This document shows, in pieces, positions 16,752 to 25,568 of a stretch of DNA of 64,000 nucleotides (positions are counted from its first letter, which is position 1; each line of letters begins with the position of its first letter). The notes below the pieces were generated by a model. It was not told where the DNA came from, ran no database searches, and worked only from the letters and a program-made list of their open reading frames with translations. The DNA comes from Sporisorium sorghi (Eukaryota > Basidiomycota > Ustilaginomycetes > Ustilaginales > Ustilaginaceae). The stretch is from positions 1 to 64,000 of the forward strand of contig JALCCG010000037.1 of the NCBI GenBank assembly GCA_023212695.1, read 5' to 3'. The translations under genes were made by a program, and so were the position numbers.

Positions 16752-17645
16752 TTGTCTAAAACCAAACAGCCAAAACCTGACTGGATTCGAATCAAGCTGA
16801 CTACTGGCGATAATTATAAAGAAATCAAAAGCATGATGCGATCCAAGACGCTGCATACGGTGTGTGAAGAGGCTCGCTGTCCAAATATTTACGAATGTTG
16901 GGCAAACCGCACGGCAACCTTCATGATTTTGGGCGATATCTGCACCCGTGCATGCCGATTCTGTGCCGTGAATACAGGGCTTCCAACAGAGCTGGATCTG
17001 CAGGAGCCGGAACGCGTAGCGGAAGCAGCAGAACAGATGAACCTGCGCCACTGCGTAGTAACAAGCGTGGCCCGCGATGATCTGAAGGATGGCGGAGCAT
17101 ACATATTTGCAGAAACCGTGAAAGCCATTCGCAGACGTTTGCCGTTATGCTCCGTGGAAGTGCTGATTCCCGACTTCATGGGAAGTGAGGAAGCACTGAA
17201 GATCGTCATGGATGTGAAGCCGGACATTCTGAACCATAACATTGAAACGGTAGAAAGAATGTCGGATCGGGTTCGTGCAAAAGCCAAGTATGAACGTTCT
17301 CTGCAATTGCTGAAGAATGCCAAAGGGATGCAGCCTGATATTCCAACCAAGTCCAGCATCATGCTGGGTGTTGGGGAGCAATGGCATGAGATCCTGGAGG
17401 CTATGGACGATCTGCGGTCCGTTGGCTGCGATATTATGACGATTGGACAATACTTGCAGCCTTCACCGAAACATCTGAATGTGGATAAGTACTATACGCC
17501 TGAAGAGTTTGCTATCTTGAAGGAAGAAGGAATGAAACGTGGATTCAGTCACGTGGAGTCCGGACCGCTTGTGCGCAGCTCTTATCACGCCCATGAGCAA
17601 GTGAAATCTGCGAAACGCAACAAGGAAGAGACTGTACAGTCTTAA
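16752..17645 (+). CDS. lipA: Lipoyl synthase
   Basis: A 297-residue radical SAM enzyme that inserts two sulfurs into octanoyl groups on carrier proteins. The auxiliary cluster motif [12 protein letters not shown] and the radical SAM motif CTRACRFC are both intact. The TTG start at 16752 was chosen because GAAAGAAGG lies seven bases upstream and the protein then opens with [11 protein letters not shown] good -10 (TATAAT at 16680) lies upstream. yutD follows 27 bases later. Confidence 0.96.
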   Translation: MSKTKQPKPDWIRIKLTTGDNYKEIKSMMRSKTLHTVCEEARCPNIYECWANRTATFMILGDICTRACRFCAVNTGLPTELDLQEPERVAEAAEQMNLRHCVVTSVARDDLKDGGAYIFAETVKAIRRRLPLCSVEVLIPDFMGSEEALKIVMDVKPDILNHNIETVERMSDRVRAKAKYERSLQLLKNAKGMQPDIPTKSSIMLGVGEQWHEILEAMDDLRSVGCDIMTIGQYLQPSPKHLNVDKYYTPEEFAILKEEGMKRGFSHVESGPLVRSSYHAHEQVKSAKRNKEETVQS

Positions 17646-17672
17646 CCTTTGGAAAGGCAGGGGAAGCTTTCA

Positions 17673-18233
17673 ATGATCGTTATCGGAAACAAAAGTTATG
17701 AAGTGTTAAAGGACCATCGAAACGGCTGGAATCCGGAAGCTTTCCGTGAGCGGTACAGCGAGGTGCTGGAACGCTATGACTATATCGTGGGAGACTGGGG
17801 TTACAATCAGCTTCGACTTAAGGGTTTCTACCGGGACAACCATCCCAAGGCTGCCAAGGATTCCACCTTCTCCAGCATGTCCGATTACATTAACGAATAC
17901 TGCAACTTCGGCTGCGCCCACTTTGTGCTGCAGAAATCCAAGGAGCAGAAGGAAGCGAAAGAACGGGATTCCAAAGAGCCTGCAGAGGGTCCCGCATCTC
18001 CCAAAGAAATTCGGGTAGATGGGGATCCTAAGGGAAACATGGATAACAAAGAAACCAAGGAAATGAAAGAAACACCGCAGGATGCCAATAAGGTTAGCAA
18101 GGATAACAAGAACCAGCGCGAGCGACGTGAAGCGAAGGAAGCGAGACGCGAGCAGCGCGATCTTAAGGAATCCAAAGAGAAGGAAGCCAAGCCTTCGAAG
18201 GAGCTTAACCCTCCTGCAGAGCAGCACCAATAA
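17673..18233 (+). CDS. yutD: YutD-family protein with long charged tail
   Basis: A 186-residue protein. Residues 1-95 form the YutD domain, including KDHRNGWNPEAF and VGDWGYNQLRLKGFY. The rest (about 96-186) is a Lys/Glu/Arg-rich low-complexity tail with many KE and RE repeats, absent from the roughly 100-residue Bacillus protein. The function of the family is unknown. It follows lipA in a likely operon, as in other Bacillales. Start at 17673 with GGGGAAG upstream. It ends inside a bidirectional terminator. Confidence 0.88.
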   Translation: MIVIGNKSYEVLKDHRNGWNPEAFRERYSEVLERYDYIVGDWGYNQLRLKGFYRDNHPKAAKDSTFSSMSDYINEYCNFGCAHFVLQKSKEQKEAKERDSKEPAEGPASPKEIRVDGDPKGNMDNKETKEMKETPQDANKVSKDNKNQRERREAKEARREQRDLKESKEKEAKPSKELNPPAEQHQ

Positions 18234-18275
18234 AAAAGATCGGTCATCTGTTAAGCAGATGACCGATCTTTTTTT
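18233..18275 (+). terminator. Bidirectional terminator between yutD and nadK
   Basis: Near-perfect stem AAAGATCGGTCATCTG / CAGATGACCGATCTTT with A runs and T runs on either side. Confidence 0.95.
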
Positions 18276-18282
18276 AGTTCAA

Positions 18283-19086
18283 TCAGCCAAGAAATGCATC
18301 CCTTACACGATTCCAGAACGGGAACGGCCGATAACGGGCAAAGCTGACCTGCTGCTCCGCCACTTGACAGCGCACGGAAACGAGATCATCAATCGAGATG
18401 TTGACATGATCGATGGTCAGTAGCAGACGCTGCTCTTTACGCGAGAATATATCACAATGATGATGCTTGGGCAGGAGGAGCGGTGAGCCCAGCGTACGGA
18501 ATATCCGATTGTTAATCGAGGCGATCTCCGCGATCTGAAGGGCATCGATGGAGGGGTGTACCATGGCGCCGCCGACACTCTTGTTATAGGCCGTGCTGCC
18601 GGACGGCGTGGACACGCAAATGCCATCTCCCCTGAACATCTCAAAGGTTACGTCGTTGATGTCAATCTGAGCGACGACAGTGCCGTCAACGCCCTTAAGC
18701 GTAAATTCGTTTAAGGCAATGTAAGAGGACGTCCCTGATTTCTTATGGATTTCCAGCTGAACCAGGGGATACTTGACGAGACGCGGCTTCATGCCGCTGT
18801 GTTCGCCTTCTCCGCTCATATGATCAATTAGCTCCGTCAGTTCATCCGCCTTCCAGTCTGCATAGAATCCCAAGTGTCCCGTGTGGACACCAACAAAAGC
18901 GAGGTCAGGAATCCGGTCAATAAAAGTATGAAAGGCGTGCAGCATCGTACCGTCTCCACCGATGGAGACCACAATCTCCGGAGATTCTGCATCCAGCACA
19001 AACCCCCGCTGTTCCGCCAGCTTGTGAAACTGCTGGGTCAGCTCTACAGACAATGGGTCACCGCGGTCCAGAACATAATATCTCAA
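18283..19086 (-). CDS. nadK: NAD kinase
   Basis: A 267-residue enzyme that phosphorylates NAD to NADP. The diagnostic GGDGTMLHA loop is near residue 50, followed by GVHTGHLGFYADW, NEFTLKG, and TPSGSTAYNKSVGG. The start is a TTG at 19086 with AAAGGAG nine bases upstream; the longer open frame reaching 19464 overlaps ylbJ and has no RBS. It is transcribed after ylbJ on the same strand with a 65-base gap. Confidence 0.94.
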   Translation of the reverse strand: MRYYVLDRGDPLSVELTQQFHKLAEQRGFVLDAESPEIVVSIGGDGTMLHAFHTFIDRIPDLAFVGVHTGHLGFYADWKADELTELIDHMSGEGEHSGMKPRLVKYPLVQLEIHKKSGTSSYIALNEFTLKGVDGTVVAQIDINDVTFEMFRGDGICVSTPSGSTAYNKSVGGAMVHPSIDALQIAEIASINNRIFRTLGSPLLLPKHHHCDIFSRKEQRLLLTIDHVNISIDDLVSVRCQVAEQQVSFARYRPFPFWNRVRDAFLG

Positions 19087-19151
19087 GTTGATAAGCTCCT
19101 TTGTAAAGGTTATATAAAGATGATAATCAATCTTGAAGAAGAACACAATGT

Positions 19152-20384
19152 TCACCTTGGGAATTTGCGGAATTTCTGCTGCAGTCCTTTTATGACCTGG
19201 ATCAACAACGTAAATGTTATGAGGAAACCAAGCAGCATGCAAAAAGCCGCCATAATATGGGTATACCCGTTTAGAACGGAATTCGAAACAGCCGGCAGGG
19301 CCATGGTCGGAATGGAAGATCCCATCACGCTCTTCCACAACAGCATGACTGCTGTCGCGGCAATCAGGCCATGAACGAGTCTTGCGATGACAAACGGGAA
19401 ATACCTGAGGTTCGTAGAGTTCAGGATGCTGATGATCTGTGCATGAACGGACAAGCCGCCCCATGACAAGATGAAGGCCGCTGCAGCCGCTTTGTACGCC
19501 AACGGAATGGCGGCACCCGCTTCCCCGGCGTAACGCGCTCCGAGTGTTACTTCAAAAATCCCTCCTACGATGGCAGTGGAGAGGGACTCGGGCATGCCAA
19601 CCAGGGACAGCATCAAACCGATAACCTCGGTAAGCGCCGGGATAACGCCGGCACGGGTCCAAAGCTCGAGAAAGACGGAGAAGAATACCACGAGCCCGCC
19701 AACCACGATATTAAGCTGGAGCGATGATTGTATCGCTTGTCTCAGCAAGGTCCCCAAGTCCCGGCCATCCTGCTTCCTCGCAGCATGCATCGCACGAATC
19801 GCGGCTTTAACCCGGCTTGTCTTAACCTGAGACAGGTGAAGCGGCGATTCAGATGAGCTTTTAGCGTCATGTTTGCCATGAAACCTCATTAGCAGTCCGA
19901 CAAGGAATCCACCGCCATAATGGGCTATTGCAAGAATGATACCGATTTTGGGATCGTGAAAGAAGCCGATGGATACTGCTCCGATTAAAAATATAGGATC
20001 AGAGGAAGTGGTAAAGGCCACGAGCCGTTCGCCTTCCTCTCGACTTACCATTTTTTGTTCCCACAGTTTGGCGGTTAATTTGGCACCGATCGGGTAACCT
20101 GATACATATCCCATTGCGGCAACGAATCCCCCTGCTCCCGGAATACGAAACAGGGGCCTCATCATAGGGTCCAGAAGGGTGCCAATCAGGTGCACCACAC
20201 CAAACCCAAGCAGCACCTCTGAAATGACAAAGAACGGGAACAGGGACGGAAAGAGAACGTCCCACCATATCGCCAGGCCCCGAAGAGCGGATTGAAGAGC
20301 GGCATCGGGAAATACAGCCATCAGGATAATTACGCTGAGGAGTGCCGTTACAAGCATGAACCAGCCCATTTTTTTCATGGTCAT
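19152..20384 (-). CDS. ylbJ: Sporulation integral membrane protein YlbJ
   Basis: A 410-residue polytopic membrane protein with nucleoside-transporter-like gate regions. Family patterns include LFPSLFPFFVISE, GYVSGYPIGAKL and TSSDPIFLIGAVSIGFF. YlbJ is a sigma-E-dependent protein needed for heat-resistant spores in Bacillus. About nine to ten membrane segments are visible. A basic cytosolic loop near 195-225 is rich in Lys and Arg. It is upstream of nadK on the same strand and its function as a transporter is unproven. Confidence 0.87.
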   Translation of the reverse strand: MTMKKMGWFMLVTALLSVIILMAVFPDAALQSALRGLAIWWDVLFPSLFPFFVISEVLLGFGVVHLIGTLLDPMMRPLFRIPGAGGFVAAMGYVSGYPIGAKLTAKLWEQKMVSREEGERLVAFTTSSDPIFLIGAVSIGFFHDPKIGIILAIAHYGGGFLVGLLMRFHGKHDAKSSSESPLHLSQVKTSRVKAAIRAMHAARKQDGRDLGTLLRQAIQSSLQLNIVVGGLVVFFSVFLELWTRAGVIPALTEVIGLMLSLVGMPESLSTAIVGGIFEVTLGARYAGEAGAAIPLAYKAAAAAFILSWGGLSVHAQIISILNSTNLRYFPFVIARLVHGLIAATAVMLLWKSVMGSSIPTMALPAVSNSVLNGYTHIMAAFCMLLGFLITFTLLIQVIKGLQQKFRKFPR

Positions 20385-20525
20385 ATAATGAATACGCCCC
20401 CTGGCATCGATGTGAACTACTGAAATATAGGTCCATTAATTTAAAATCTATGCAGGATATAGGACAAACAGTATAAAAAAACATGAGAAAGCGGTTACAA
20501 ATGTGCTTTATTTTCGAGGATATTG

Positions 20526-20534
20526 TGCTATAAT
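20526..20534 (+). promoter_or_regulatory. Extended -10 promoter for the 30-residue peptide
   Basis: TGCTATAAT is a perfect extended -10 about 50 bases before the small ORF. No clear -35 is seen. Confidence 0.6.
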
Positions 20535-20585
20535 AAAAAACATCAAAGCACATCTTTCGTATTATGTTTGGATGGAGTGATGATC

Positions 20586-20678
20586 ATGAGCATAGTCGCA
20601 GGTATCCTAGTATGCGCCTTCGTTTATGTAATACGTGCTTCTCTCGTCCAGAGTGAAGAAGACTGGCGCAGTTATTAA
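20586..20678 (+). CDS. Unknown 30-residue membrane peptide
   Basis: A 30-codon ORF: a short hydrophobic helix (SIVAGILVCAFVYVI) with a single Cys, one Arg, then an acidic tail ending EEDWRSY. GGATGGAG lies upstream. An in-frame ATG two codons earlier is an alternative. The ORF has its own promoter and its own terminator, and nothing else is in the unit, so it is probably a real one-gene transcript. No family recognised. Confidence 0.6.
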   Translation: MSIVAGILVCAFVYVIRASLVQSEEDWRSY

Positions 20679-20688
20679 TAAGTTTCTA

Positions 20689-20721
20689 AAAGGTGCTAAC
20701 CATTGCTTAGCGCCTTTTTTT
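20689..20721 (+). terminator. Terminator of the small peptide unit
   Basis: AAAGG-T-GCTAA pairs with TTAGC-G-CCTTT, followed by Ts. It lies ten bases after the peptide stop codon. Confidence 0.9.
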
Positions 20722-20729
20722 GTTGTTTT

Positions 20730-20738
20730 TGCTATAAT
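20730..20738 (+). promoter_or_regulatory. Extended -10 promoter for the globin gene
   Basis: TGCTATAAT occurs again directly after the peptide terminator and about 55 bases before the globin start. Confidence 0.65.
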
Positions 20739-20793
20739 AAATAGGTATATCCAATCGAAAGCGAATCATAAACAGATGGGAGAATTAGCGGGT

Positions 20794-21171
20794 ATGAATC
20801 CGAACTTAAGCATCTATGATAACCTCGGGGGTGCCGAGGGTGTACGTTCGCTCGTCGAAGCTTTTTATCCGAGAGTTCAGCAAAATGAATTGCTCTCGCC
20901 CTTGTTTCCGGAGGACATCATGCCGGTGATGGACAAACAATATATGTTCCTGAGTCAGTTCTTTGGAGGGCCTGCCCTATTCTCCGAAGCCTTCGGTCAT
21001 CCCATGATGCGGGCCAGACATATGAAATTTCCGATTACGGACCGCCATGCTGAAGAATGGCTTGGCTGTATGGCAGGAGCCTTGATCGAAATCGGCGTGG
21101 AGGATGATTTGCGTGATTTTGTGCTACAGCGTCTTTCCGGTCCCGCTCACCATTTCGTCAATACACCTTAG
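20794..21171 (+). CDS. Group II truncated hemoglobin
   Basis: A 125-residue 2-on-2 globin. Visible features are a Tyr at B10 in AFYPRV, FFGGP, the proximal His in MRARHMKF, and the Trp at G8 in AEEWLGCM, typical of trHbII/GlbO (YjbI in B. subtilis). It probably binds O2 or protects against peroxide or NO. The start at 20794 was chosen because GGGAGAA is nine bases upstream; a longer in-frame extension to 20635 crosses the upstream terminator. Confidence 0.9.
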   Translation: MNPNLSIYDNLGGAEGVRSLVEAFYPRVQQNELLSPLFPEDIMPVMDKQYMFLSQFFGGPALFSEAFGHPMMRARHMKFPITDRHAEEWLGCMAGALIEIGVEDDLRDFVLQRLSGPAHHFVNTP

Positions 21172-21216
21172 TGCCTTGGAACTAGAAGTGGACTGGAATT
21201 AGACGCGAATGAAGGG

Positions 21217-21924
21217 ATGGCGAATGGCGTGAAGTTAGAACCCTTGTATTCCATCAAGGTGGTTTGTGCGCACTGTGAGCATGAATATTTAACATCTAGA
21301 GTAAGACCAAGCTTCAAAAAGGCATTCCGAACAGATACGGACTTCTGCGCTTATTATAAATCGGAGAATCCTGATTTCTACGTGGTGCGTGTCTGTCCTG
21401 AATGCGGATTTGCCTCAACGGAGAATTCGACTGTGAAATTGAATGAGCGGCAGAAGACGCTGTTCTACGAGCAGGTTGGATGCCGATGGGACAAGAGGGA
21501 TATGGGCGGTCCACGCAGTCTGGAGGATGCCCTGGAGGCGTACAAGCTGGCTCTTCTCTGTGCGCAAGTGATCGGGGAGCGGGATCGGATTGTGGCCAGC
21601 CTGCTGCATCATATTGCTTGGCTCTATCGGTATCAAGGCAATCAGGACCAGGAGAACCGCTTCTTGAAATACAGTCTTGAATCCTATATCCGGGTGTTTG
21701 AACACGAAGGAGTAGGAGCAAACGATGCCCGTCTTCTATTCCTGATTGGAGAGATCCACCGCAGGCTGGGACAATTCCAGGAGGCGGTTCAATGGTTCTC
21801 CCGAGTGGTCCAGGACGAGAAGATTATGGATGCTGCCATGATCCGGGCTTCCAGAGAGCAGTGGAAGCTGATCTCGGAGCAGATACGGGAACAGAAGAAC
21901 GCTGCAAAGGCGGAATCTCAATGA
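21217..21924 (+). CDS. DUF2225 family protein with zinc-ribbon and TPR-like helices
   Basis: A 235-residue protein. The N-terminal zinc-binding region has CAHCEHEY near residue 19 and CPECGF near 66, forming a two-CxxC site. The C-terminal part has helical repeats with ALEAYKLALL and FQEAVQWFSRVV, which look like tetratricopeptide units. The function of DUF2225 proteins is unknown. ATG at 21217 and GTG at 21229 are both possible starts. It follows the globin gene after 45 bases on the same strand. Confidence 0.83.
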   Translation: MANGVKLEPLYSIKVVCAHCEHEYLTSRVRPSFKKAFRTDTDFCAYYKSENPDFYVVRVCPECGFASTENSTVKLNERQKTLFYEQVGCRWDKRDMGGPRSLEDALEAYKLALLCAQVIGERDRIVASLLHHIAWLYRYQGNQDQENRFLKYSLESYIRVFEHEGVGANDARLLFLIGEIHRRLGQFQEAVQWFSRVVQDEKIMDAAMIRASREQWKLISEQIREQKNAAKAESQ

Positions 21925-22003
21925 ATGCAAAATGCAAACAGCCCGCCGAATGAAATGCCAGCAGGCTGATAAGAATGCTCATTCTTACTCGTACTAGGCG
22001 AAG

Positions 22004-22234
22004 TCAGCGAAGTCGCTGATCCGTGAGCAAGTAGTCGATGTCGCTGTCCAGTACGGTTACTTTATTATGGCAGCAGGGGAAGATCAGCAGCTTCTTTTTC
22101 CCCTCTCTAACACTCACTAATTCTTTGGGCTTCATTGGCAGTAATACATTGTCAGTTCCACAGAAAGGGCAGCTGTGTACATAAACGTCGTTTCCAACGA
22201 CATCGTAAGGCCACGTATTAGAAAAAGGGATCAT
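22004..22234 (-). CDS. Unknown 76-residue Cys-rich protein coupled to yycC
   Basis: A 76-residue soluble protein with SCPFCG near residue 21 and FPCCHNK near 52, suggesting a small zinc-binding site, then an acidic C-terminus. Its ATG overlaps the yycC stop (ATGA), and GGAGAATTC within yycC serves as RBS, so the two are translationally coupled. I do not recognise a named family. Confidence 0.72.
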   Translation of the reverse strand: MIPFSNTWPYDVVGNDVYVHSCPFCGTDNVLLPMKPKELVSVREGKKKLLIFPCCHNKVTVLDSDIDYLLTDQRLR

Positions 22235-22416
22235 GAATTCTCCGATGAATGAGGCTCATCGTCCCTTTTCGAGGATGGCCCTTCATCATTTTTGGCAAGC
22301 TCGGCAATTTTCTGCATCAATATATGCTGTGGCATATGCATCAGCTGTTCCAGCGGAACGCCCAGCTGCTTGGACAGTGTAACCGCCGTCTCCGGTGATA
22401 TTTGTAAAGGTCTCAT
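22231..22416 (-). CDS. yycC: YycC-like small protein
   Basis: A 61-residue protein starting MRPLQISPETAV, with the hallmark QLGVPLEQLMHMPQHIL. This closely matches the YycC family of about 45-50 residues; here a further charged tail is added. The function is unknown. RBS GGAGCTGG precedes the ATG. It is the first gene of an ATGA-linked pair. Confidence 0.82.
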   Translation of the reverse strand: MRPLQISPETAVTLSKQLGVPLEQLMHMPQHILMQKIAELAKNDEGPSSKRDDEPHSSENS

Positions 22417-22543
22417 GGCTTCCAGCTCCTTTTAGTTATAGCAGTAATTTGATTTATATATAGTTATACACTTTTCCCTATGCTCGCACAAATGGTATTA
22501 CTGCATGGATTCATATTATGATTCGAAAGGTGATGAATGTTCG

Positions 22544-24337
22544 ATGGCACTTCAACAAACTTGGGATTTAGATTCGATATTTCCTGGAGGGTCTTCCTCT
22601 CCACAGCTCGTGAGCTTTCTTGAGACCCTTGAGCAGGATGTACAACAGCTCGGGCAGGATGTACAGGCACTGTCCATTCCGGAAACCGTCGAGAATGCAT
22701 CGAGCCTTGAGCGTTTCCTAGAGCAGTTTCAGAGCGCCTATGCCCGTATCCGTGAAGTCTCCGCATTTGTGAGCTGCTTGACCGCGCAGAATGTGAATGA
22801 CAAAAAGGCGGTGCAACTGTCCGGCCGGGTAACTTCCTTGTCCGCAACCCTGCAATCGGTTAAGAACCAATTCGATAATGTGCTCCGCGGTATGAACGAT
22901 GAGCTTTGGACCGCTTGGACCGGAACGGATAAAGTGTCCCAACTGGACTTTGTATTGAACGAAGCCCGCAACCTTGCCAAGGATAAAATGAGCCCTGAGC
23001 TTGAAAGCCTGGCTCTGTCCCTCGGCGTTGACGGTTATCACGGTTGGGGAGAATTCTATGATACCATCGTGAAGAAAATCCAGATTCCATATGAGGAAGA
23101 TGGCAAGACCGTCATGCTGTCCGCAGGACAGGCATTCAATAGAATGCATGATCCTCGCAGGGAAGTACGCCAATCCATGTTTGAAAAATGGGAGCAGGCT
23201 TGGGGAGATTCTGCCGATTACTGCGCGGATACCCTTAACCATCTATCGGGCTACCGCCTGAAGCTGTATGAGAACCGCGGCTGGGACGATGTGCTGAAAG
23301 AGCCGCTCGCCATTGGCAGAATGAGCCGTGAGACTCTGGATGCCATGTGGGCCGTCATTCAGGACACCAAGTCGGTACTGGTGGAGTATTTAAACCGTAA
23401 AGCGAAGCTGCTGGGCCTGGAAGGCTTGTCGTGGACGGATGTGGATGCACCGCTTCGTACTTCGGCTGCCAAAATCTCCTACGATGATGCTGCCGTCAAC
23501 ATTGTGGAGCAGTTCCGCAAATTTAGTCCAAGGCTGGCAGACTTCTCGCAAATGGCCTTCGACAAGAGCTGGATTGAGGTCGAGGATCGTCCGGGGAAAA
23601 GACCCGGCGGTTTCTGTACATCCTTCCCGGCAAGCAGCCAGACGCGCATATTCATGACATTTGGCGGAACCGCCTCGAATGTTTCGACGCTGGCTCATGA
23701 ACTCGGTCATGCTTACCACCAGCATCTGATGGGCGGAATTCCGGTACTCAACCAGAAGTATGCAATGAACGTTGCTGAGACGGCCTCTACTTTTGCCGAG
23801 ATGATTGTTTTTGATGCAATGGTGAAGGGTGCCGCTAATGAGGAGGAGAAGCTTGCGCTGTTGGAAGAGAAAATCCAGAACAGCGTTGCATTCTTCATGA
23901 ATATTCATGCACGGTTCCTGTTTGAAACCCGCTTCTATGACAAACGGAAGAGCGGACTGCTCAGCAGCGAGGAGATTTCAGAATTGATGGTTGAGGCACA
24001 GAAGGAAGCCTACTGCGATGCTCTGACATCCTACCATCCTCATTTCTGGGCATCCAAGCTTCATTTCTATATCACGGGTACACCATTCTATAATTTCCCA
24101 TACACCTTCGGTTATATGTTCAGCACAGGCTTATATGTACGGGCATTGGAAGAAGGTCCGACCTTTGCTGATAAATATGACGCGCTTCTTCAGGATACAG
24201 GTGTCATGTCCGTTGAGGATTTGGCTAAAAAGCATCTGGATGTGGATTTGACTCAGCGTGATTTCTGGCAAAGTGCGGCGGATTCTTGCATATCCGATAT
24301 CAGACAATTCTTGAAAATGACTGAAAATTTGGCATAA
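22544..24337 (+). CDS. M3 family oligoendopeptidase (PepF-like)
   Basis: A 597-residue zinc metallopeptidase. HELGH lies near residues 385-389 in STLAHELGHAYHQHL, with the distal Glu provided by a downstream MNVAETASTFAE segment. This is the M3B oligoendopeptidase layout, which degrades short peptides in the cytosol. Start at 22544 gives MALQQTWDLD, with AAAGGTGATG upstream. The gene is flanked by promoters and a terminator of its own and appears monocistronic. Confidence 0.93.
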   Translation: MALQQTWDLDSIFPGGSSSPQLVSFLETLEQDVQQLGQDVQALSIPETVENASSLERFLEQFQSAYARIREVSAFVSCLTAQNVNDKKAVQLSGRVTSLSATLQSVKNQFDNVLRGMNDELWTAWTGTDKVSQLDFVLNEARNLAKDKMSPELESLALSLGVDGYHGWGEFYDTIVKKIQIPYEEDGKTVMLSAGQAFNRMHDPRREVRQSMFEKWEQAWGDSADYCADTLNHLSGYRLKLYENRGWDDVLKEPLAIGRMSRETLDAMWAVIQDTKSVLVEYLNRKAKLLGLEGLSWTDVDAPLRTSAAKISYDDAAVNIVEQFRKFSPRLADFSQMAFDKSWIEVEDRPGKRPGGFCTSFPASSQTRIFMTFGGTASNVSTLAHELGHAYHQHLMGGIPVLNQKYAMNVAETASTFAEMIVFDAMVKGAANEEEKLALLEEKIQNSVAFFMNIHARFLFETRFYDKRKSGLLSSEEISELMVEAQKEAYCDALTSYHPHFWASKLHFYITGTPFYNFPYTFGYMFSTGLYVRALEEGPTFADKYDALLQDTGVMSVEDLAKKHLDVDLTQRDFWQSAADSCISDIRQFLKMTENLA

Positions 24338-24426
24338 TTTGTTGATTTCCATCGGAAAAACAGATAAAAAGGCCGTTCCTGAAATGGATATCATCATCCA
24401 TATTCATGTTTATCCCGTCAAAATAG

Positions 24427-24453
24427 AGAAGCTCCCAGCGAGCTTCTTTTTTT
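24427..24453 (+). terminator. Terminator after the M3 peptidase gene
   Basis: AGAAGCTC / GAGCTTCT with a five-base loop and a T run. It lies 90 bases after the stop. The remaining bases up to 24547 show no gene. Confidence 0.88.
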
Positions 24454-24547
24454 GTCGTAAAAGAAAGAAAGTTGACGCAAAAAAGGAGTGAAAATCTAAA
24501 ATATTTGTGCAATTTTAGTAATAAATACCCAATTGTGTTGAATATTG

Positions 24548-24576
24548 TTGATACATTGATTTCTTTATCCTATAAT
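24548..24576 (+). promoter_or_regulatory. Strong sigma-A promoter
   Basis: TTGATA, 17-base spacer, TATAAT. It lies about 55 bases before the start of the unknown gene at 24631. Confidence 0.82.
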
Positions 24577-24630
24577 GAGTCACAAGCCCTAATAATAGGG
24601 AAGATTTACTAATAAAGGAGGGGAGAAGAG

Positions 24631-25035
24631 ATGGTAAAACTAGATCAATTATCACTGGCTAGACAATTGGACATTGTTTTTAAAGAGCTGGAAGAAGAGT
24701 TGGGAGGTCTAAGTTCAGGGACAGTATTTGTACAAATACGAAACAATGTAATTGGTAAATTTGGCATACGGCATAATCCATTGGCTGGGCGAAACGGGGT
24801 CATTGCTCCTTGTGAAGAGGGGCTTAGTGAAGCTCAACAATTCTCTTTTCGTACGATGGCGCTTGAGAGTTTGAAGCATAAACGCCATTGGACACATGGC
24901 GAAATCAGTTATGAATTTATGGTACGGCAAGGAATTGTCGTGGTAGATGCTATTCTTGAATCGAACTATAACATGGCCAATCTAATGATTCGGTACCCTC
25001 GTAATACATATGCCGAAGCTGCTTCGGAATCCTGA
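24631..25035 (+). CDS. Unknown 134-residue cytosolic protein
   Basis: A 134-residue soluble protein with no membrane segment or signal. Visible features are the helical start (LARQLDIVFKELEEEL), a beta segment TVFVQIRNNVIGKFGI, the turn NPLAGRNGV, and a central WTHGEISYEF segment. I do not recognise the family. It has a near-consensus promoter, RBS AAAGGAGGGG and its own bidirectional terminator, so it is probably well expressed. Confidence 0.8.
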   Translation: MVKLDQLSLARQLDIVFKELEEELGGLSSGTVFVQIRNNVIGKFGIRHNPLAGRNGVIAPCEEGLSEAQQFSFRTMALESLKHKRHWTHGEISYEFMVRQGIVVVDAILESNYNMANLMIRYPRNTYAEAASES

Positions 25036-25061
25036 AATCATTTATCATATAAAACATATAA

Positions 25062-25100
25062 CGAAAGAGGCGATCTTTGGGGAGAAGATCGCCTCTTTCT
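25062..25100 (+). terminator. Bidirectional terminator
   Basis: Perfect 14-bp stem AAAGAGGCGATCTT / AAGATCGCCTCTTT. It serves the unknown gene on the plus strand and the SASP gene on the minus strand. Confidence 0.95.
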
Positions 25101-25128
25101 ATTTGTGGCTGGAGGGAAGAGATGCGAA

Positions 25129-25350
25129 TTACAGGTTCGAACGACCCGATAATTGCTGCTCAGCCAATTGAACCAGACGTTTTGTAATGTAACCTCCCAA
25201 TGAACCGGTTTCACGGGAAGTATAGTTTCCATAGTAACCGTCTTGTGGAATCGTTACACCCAGTTCTTGTGCAGCTTCCATCTTCAATTGTTGAAGAGCT
25301 GCAGTTGCTTGAGGTACGACAAGATTGTTAGAAGAACGACCTTGAGCCAT
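25129..25350 (-). CDS. Alpha/beta-type small acid-soluble spore protein, copy 1
   Basis: A 73-residue SASP with the family core [30 protein letters not shown] and [17 protein letters not shown]. These proteins coat spore DNA and protect it, and are degraded by the Gpr protease at germination. AAAGGAGGTGAC precedes the ATG. It is nearly identical in sequence to the protein at 28374, on the opposite strand. Confidence 0.95.
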   Translation of the reverse strand: MAQGRSSNNLVVPQATAALQQLKMEAAQELGVTIPQDGYYGNYTSRETGSLGGYITKRLVQLAEQQLSGRSNL

Positions 25351-25479
25351 GTCATGTCACCTCCTTTGATGTTGTATGAGGATATTATGACCTGAATGCT
25401 AGGGGTCTCATTCGTTCTGGAGGAAGATTGATCACTGGTAAAATTAGCCGATTCCTAAGAATCGTCGTTTATATAGAAC

Positions 25480-25520
25480 AAACCAGAGCAGCACCCTGGT
25501 TTCAAAGGTCGACTCTGGTT
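25480..25520 (-). terminator. Possible terminator of the aldose epimerase gene
   Basis: AAACCAGAG and CTCTGGTTT form an inverted repeat about 50 bases beyond the stop of the gene at 25569. The T run is weak. Confidence 0.5.
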
Positions 25521-25568
25521 TGGATAAGTTAAGTATAGATGCTGGTTATCCAGCAGGGTTAGAGTGAA

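Noticed and set aside
18283..19464. NAD kinase as a 393-residue protein starting at 19464
   Set aside because: The extension overlaps ylbJ. A TTG at 19086 with AAAGGAG gives the normal 267 residues.
20635..20793. N-terminal extension of the globin to 20635
   Set aside because: It crosses the small peptide's terminator and the globin promoter; 20794 has an RBS and normal globin length.
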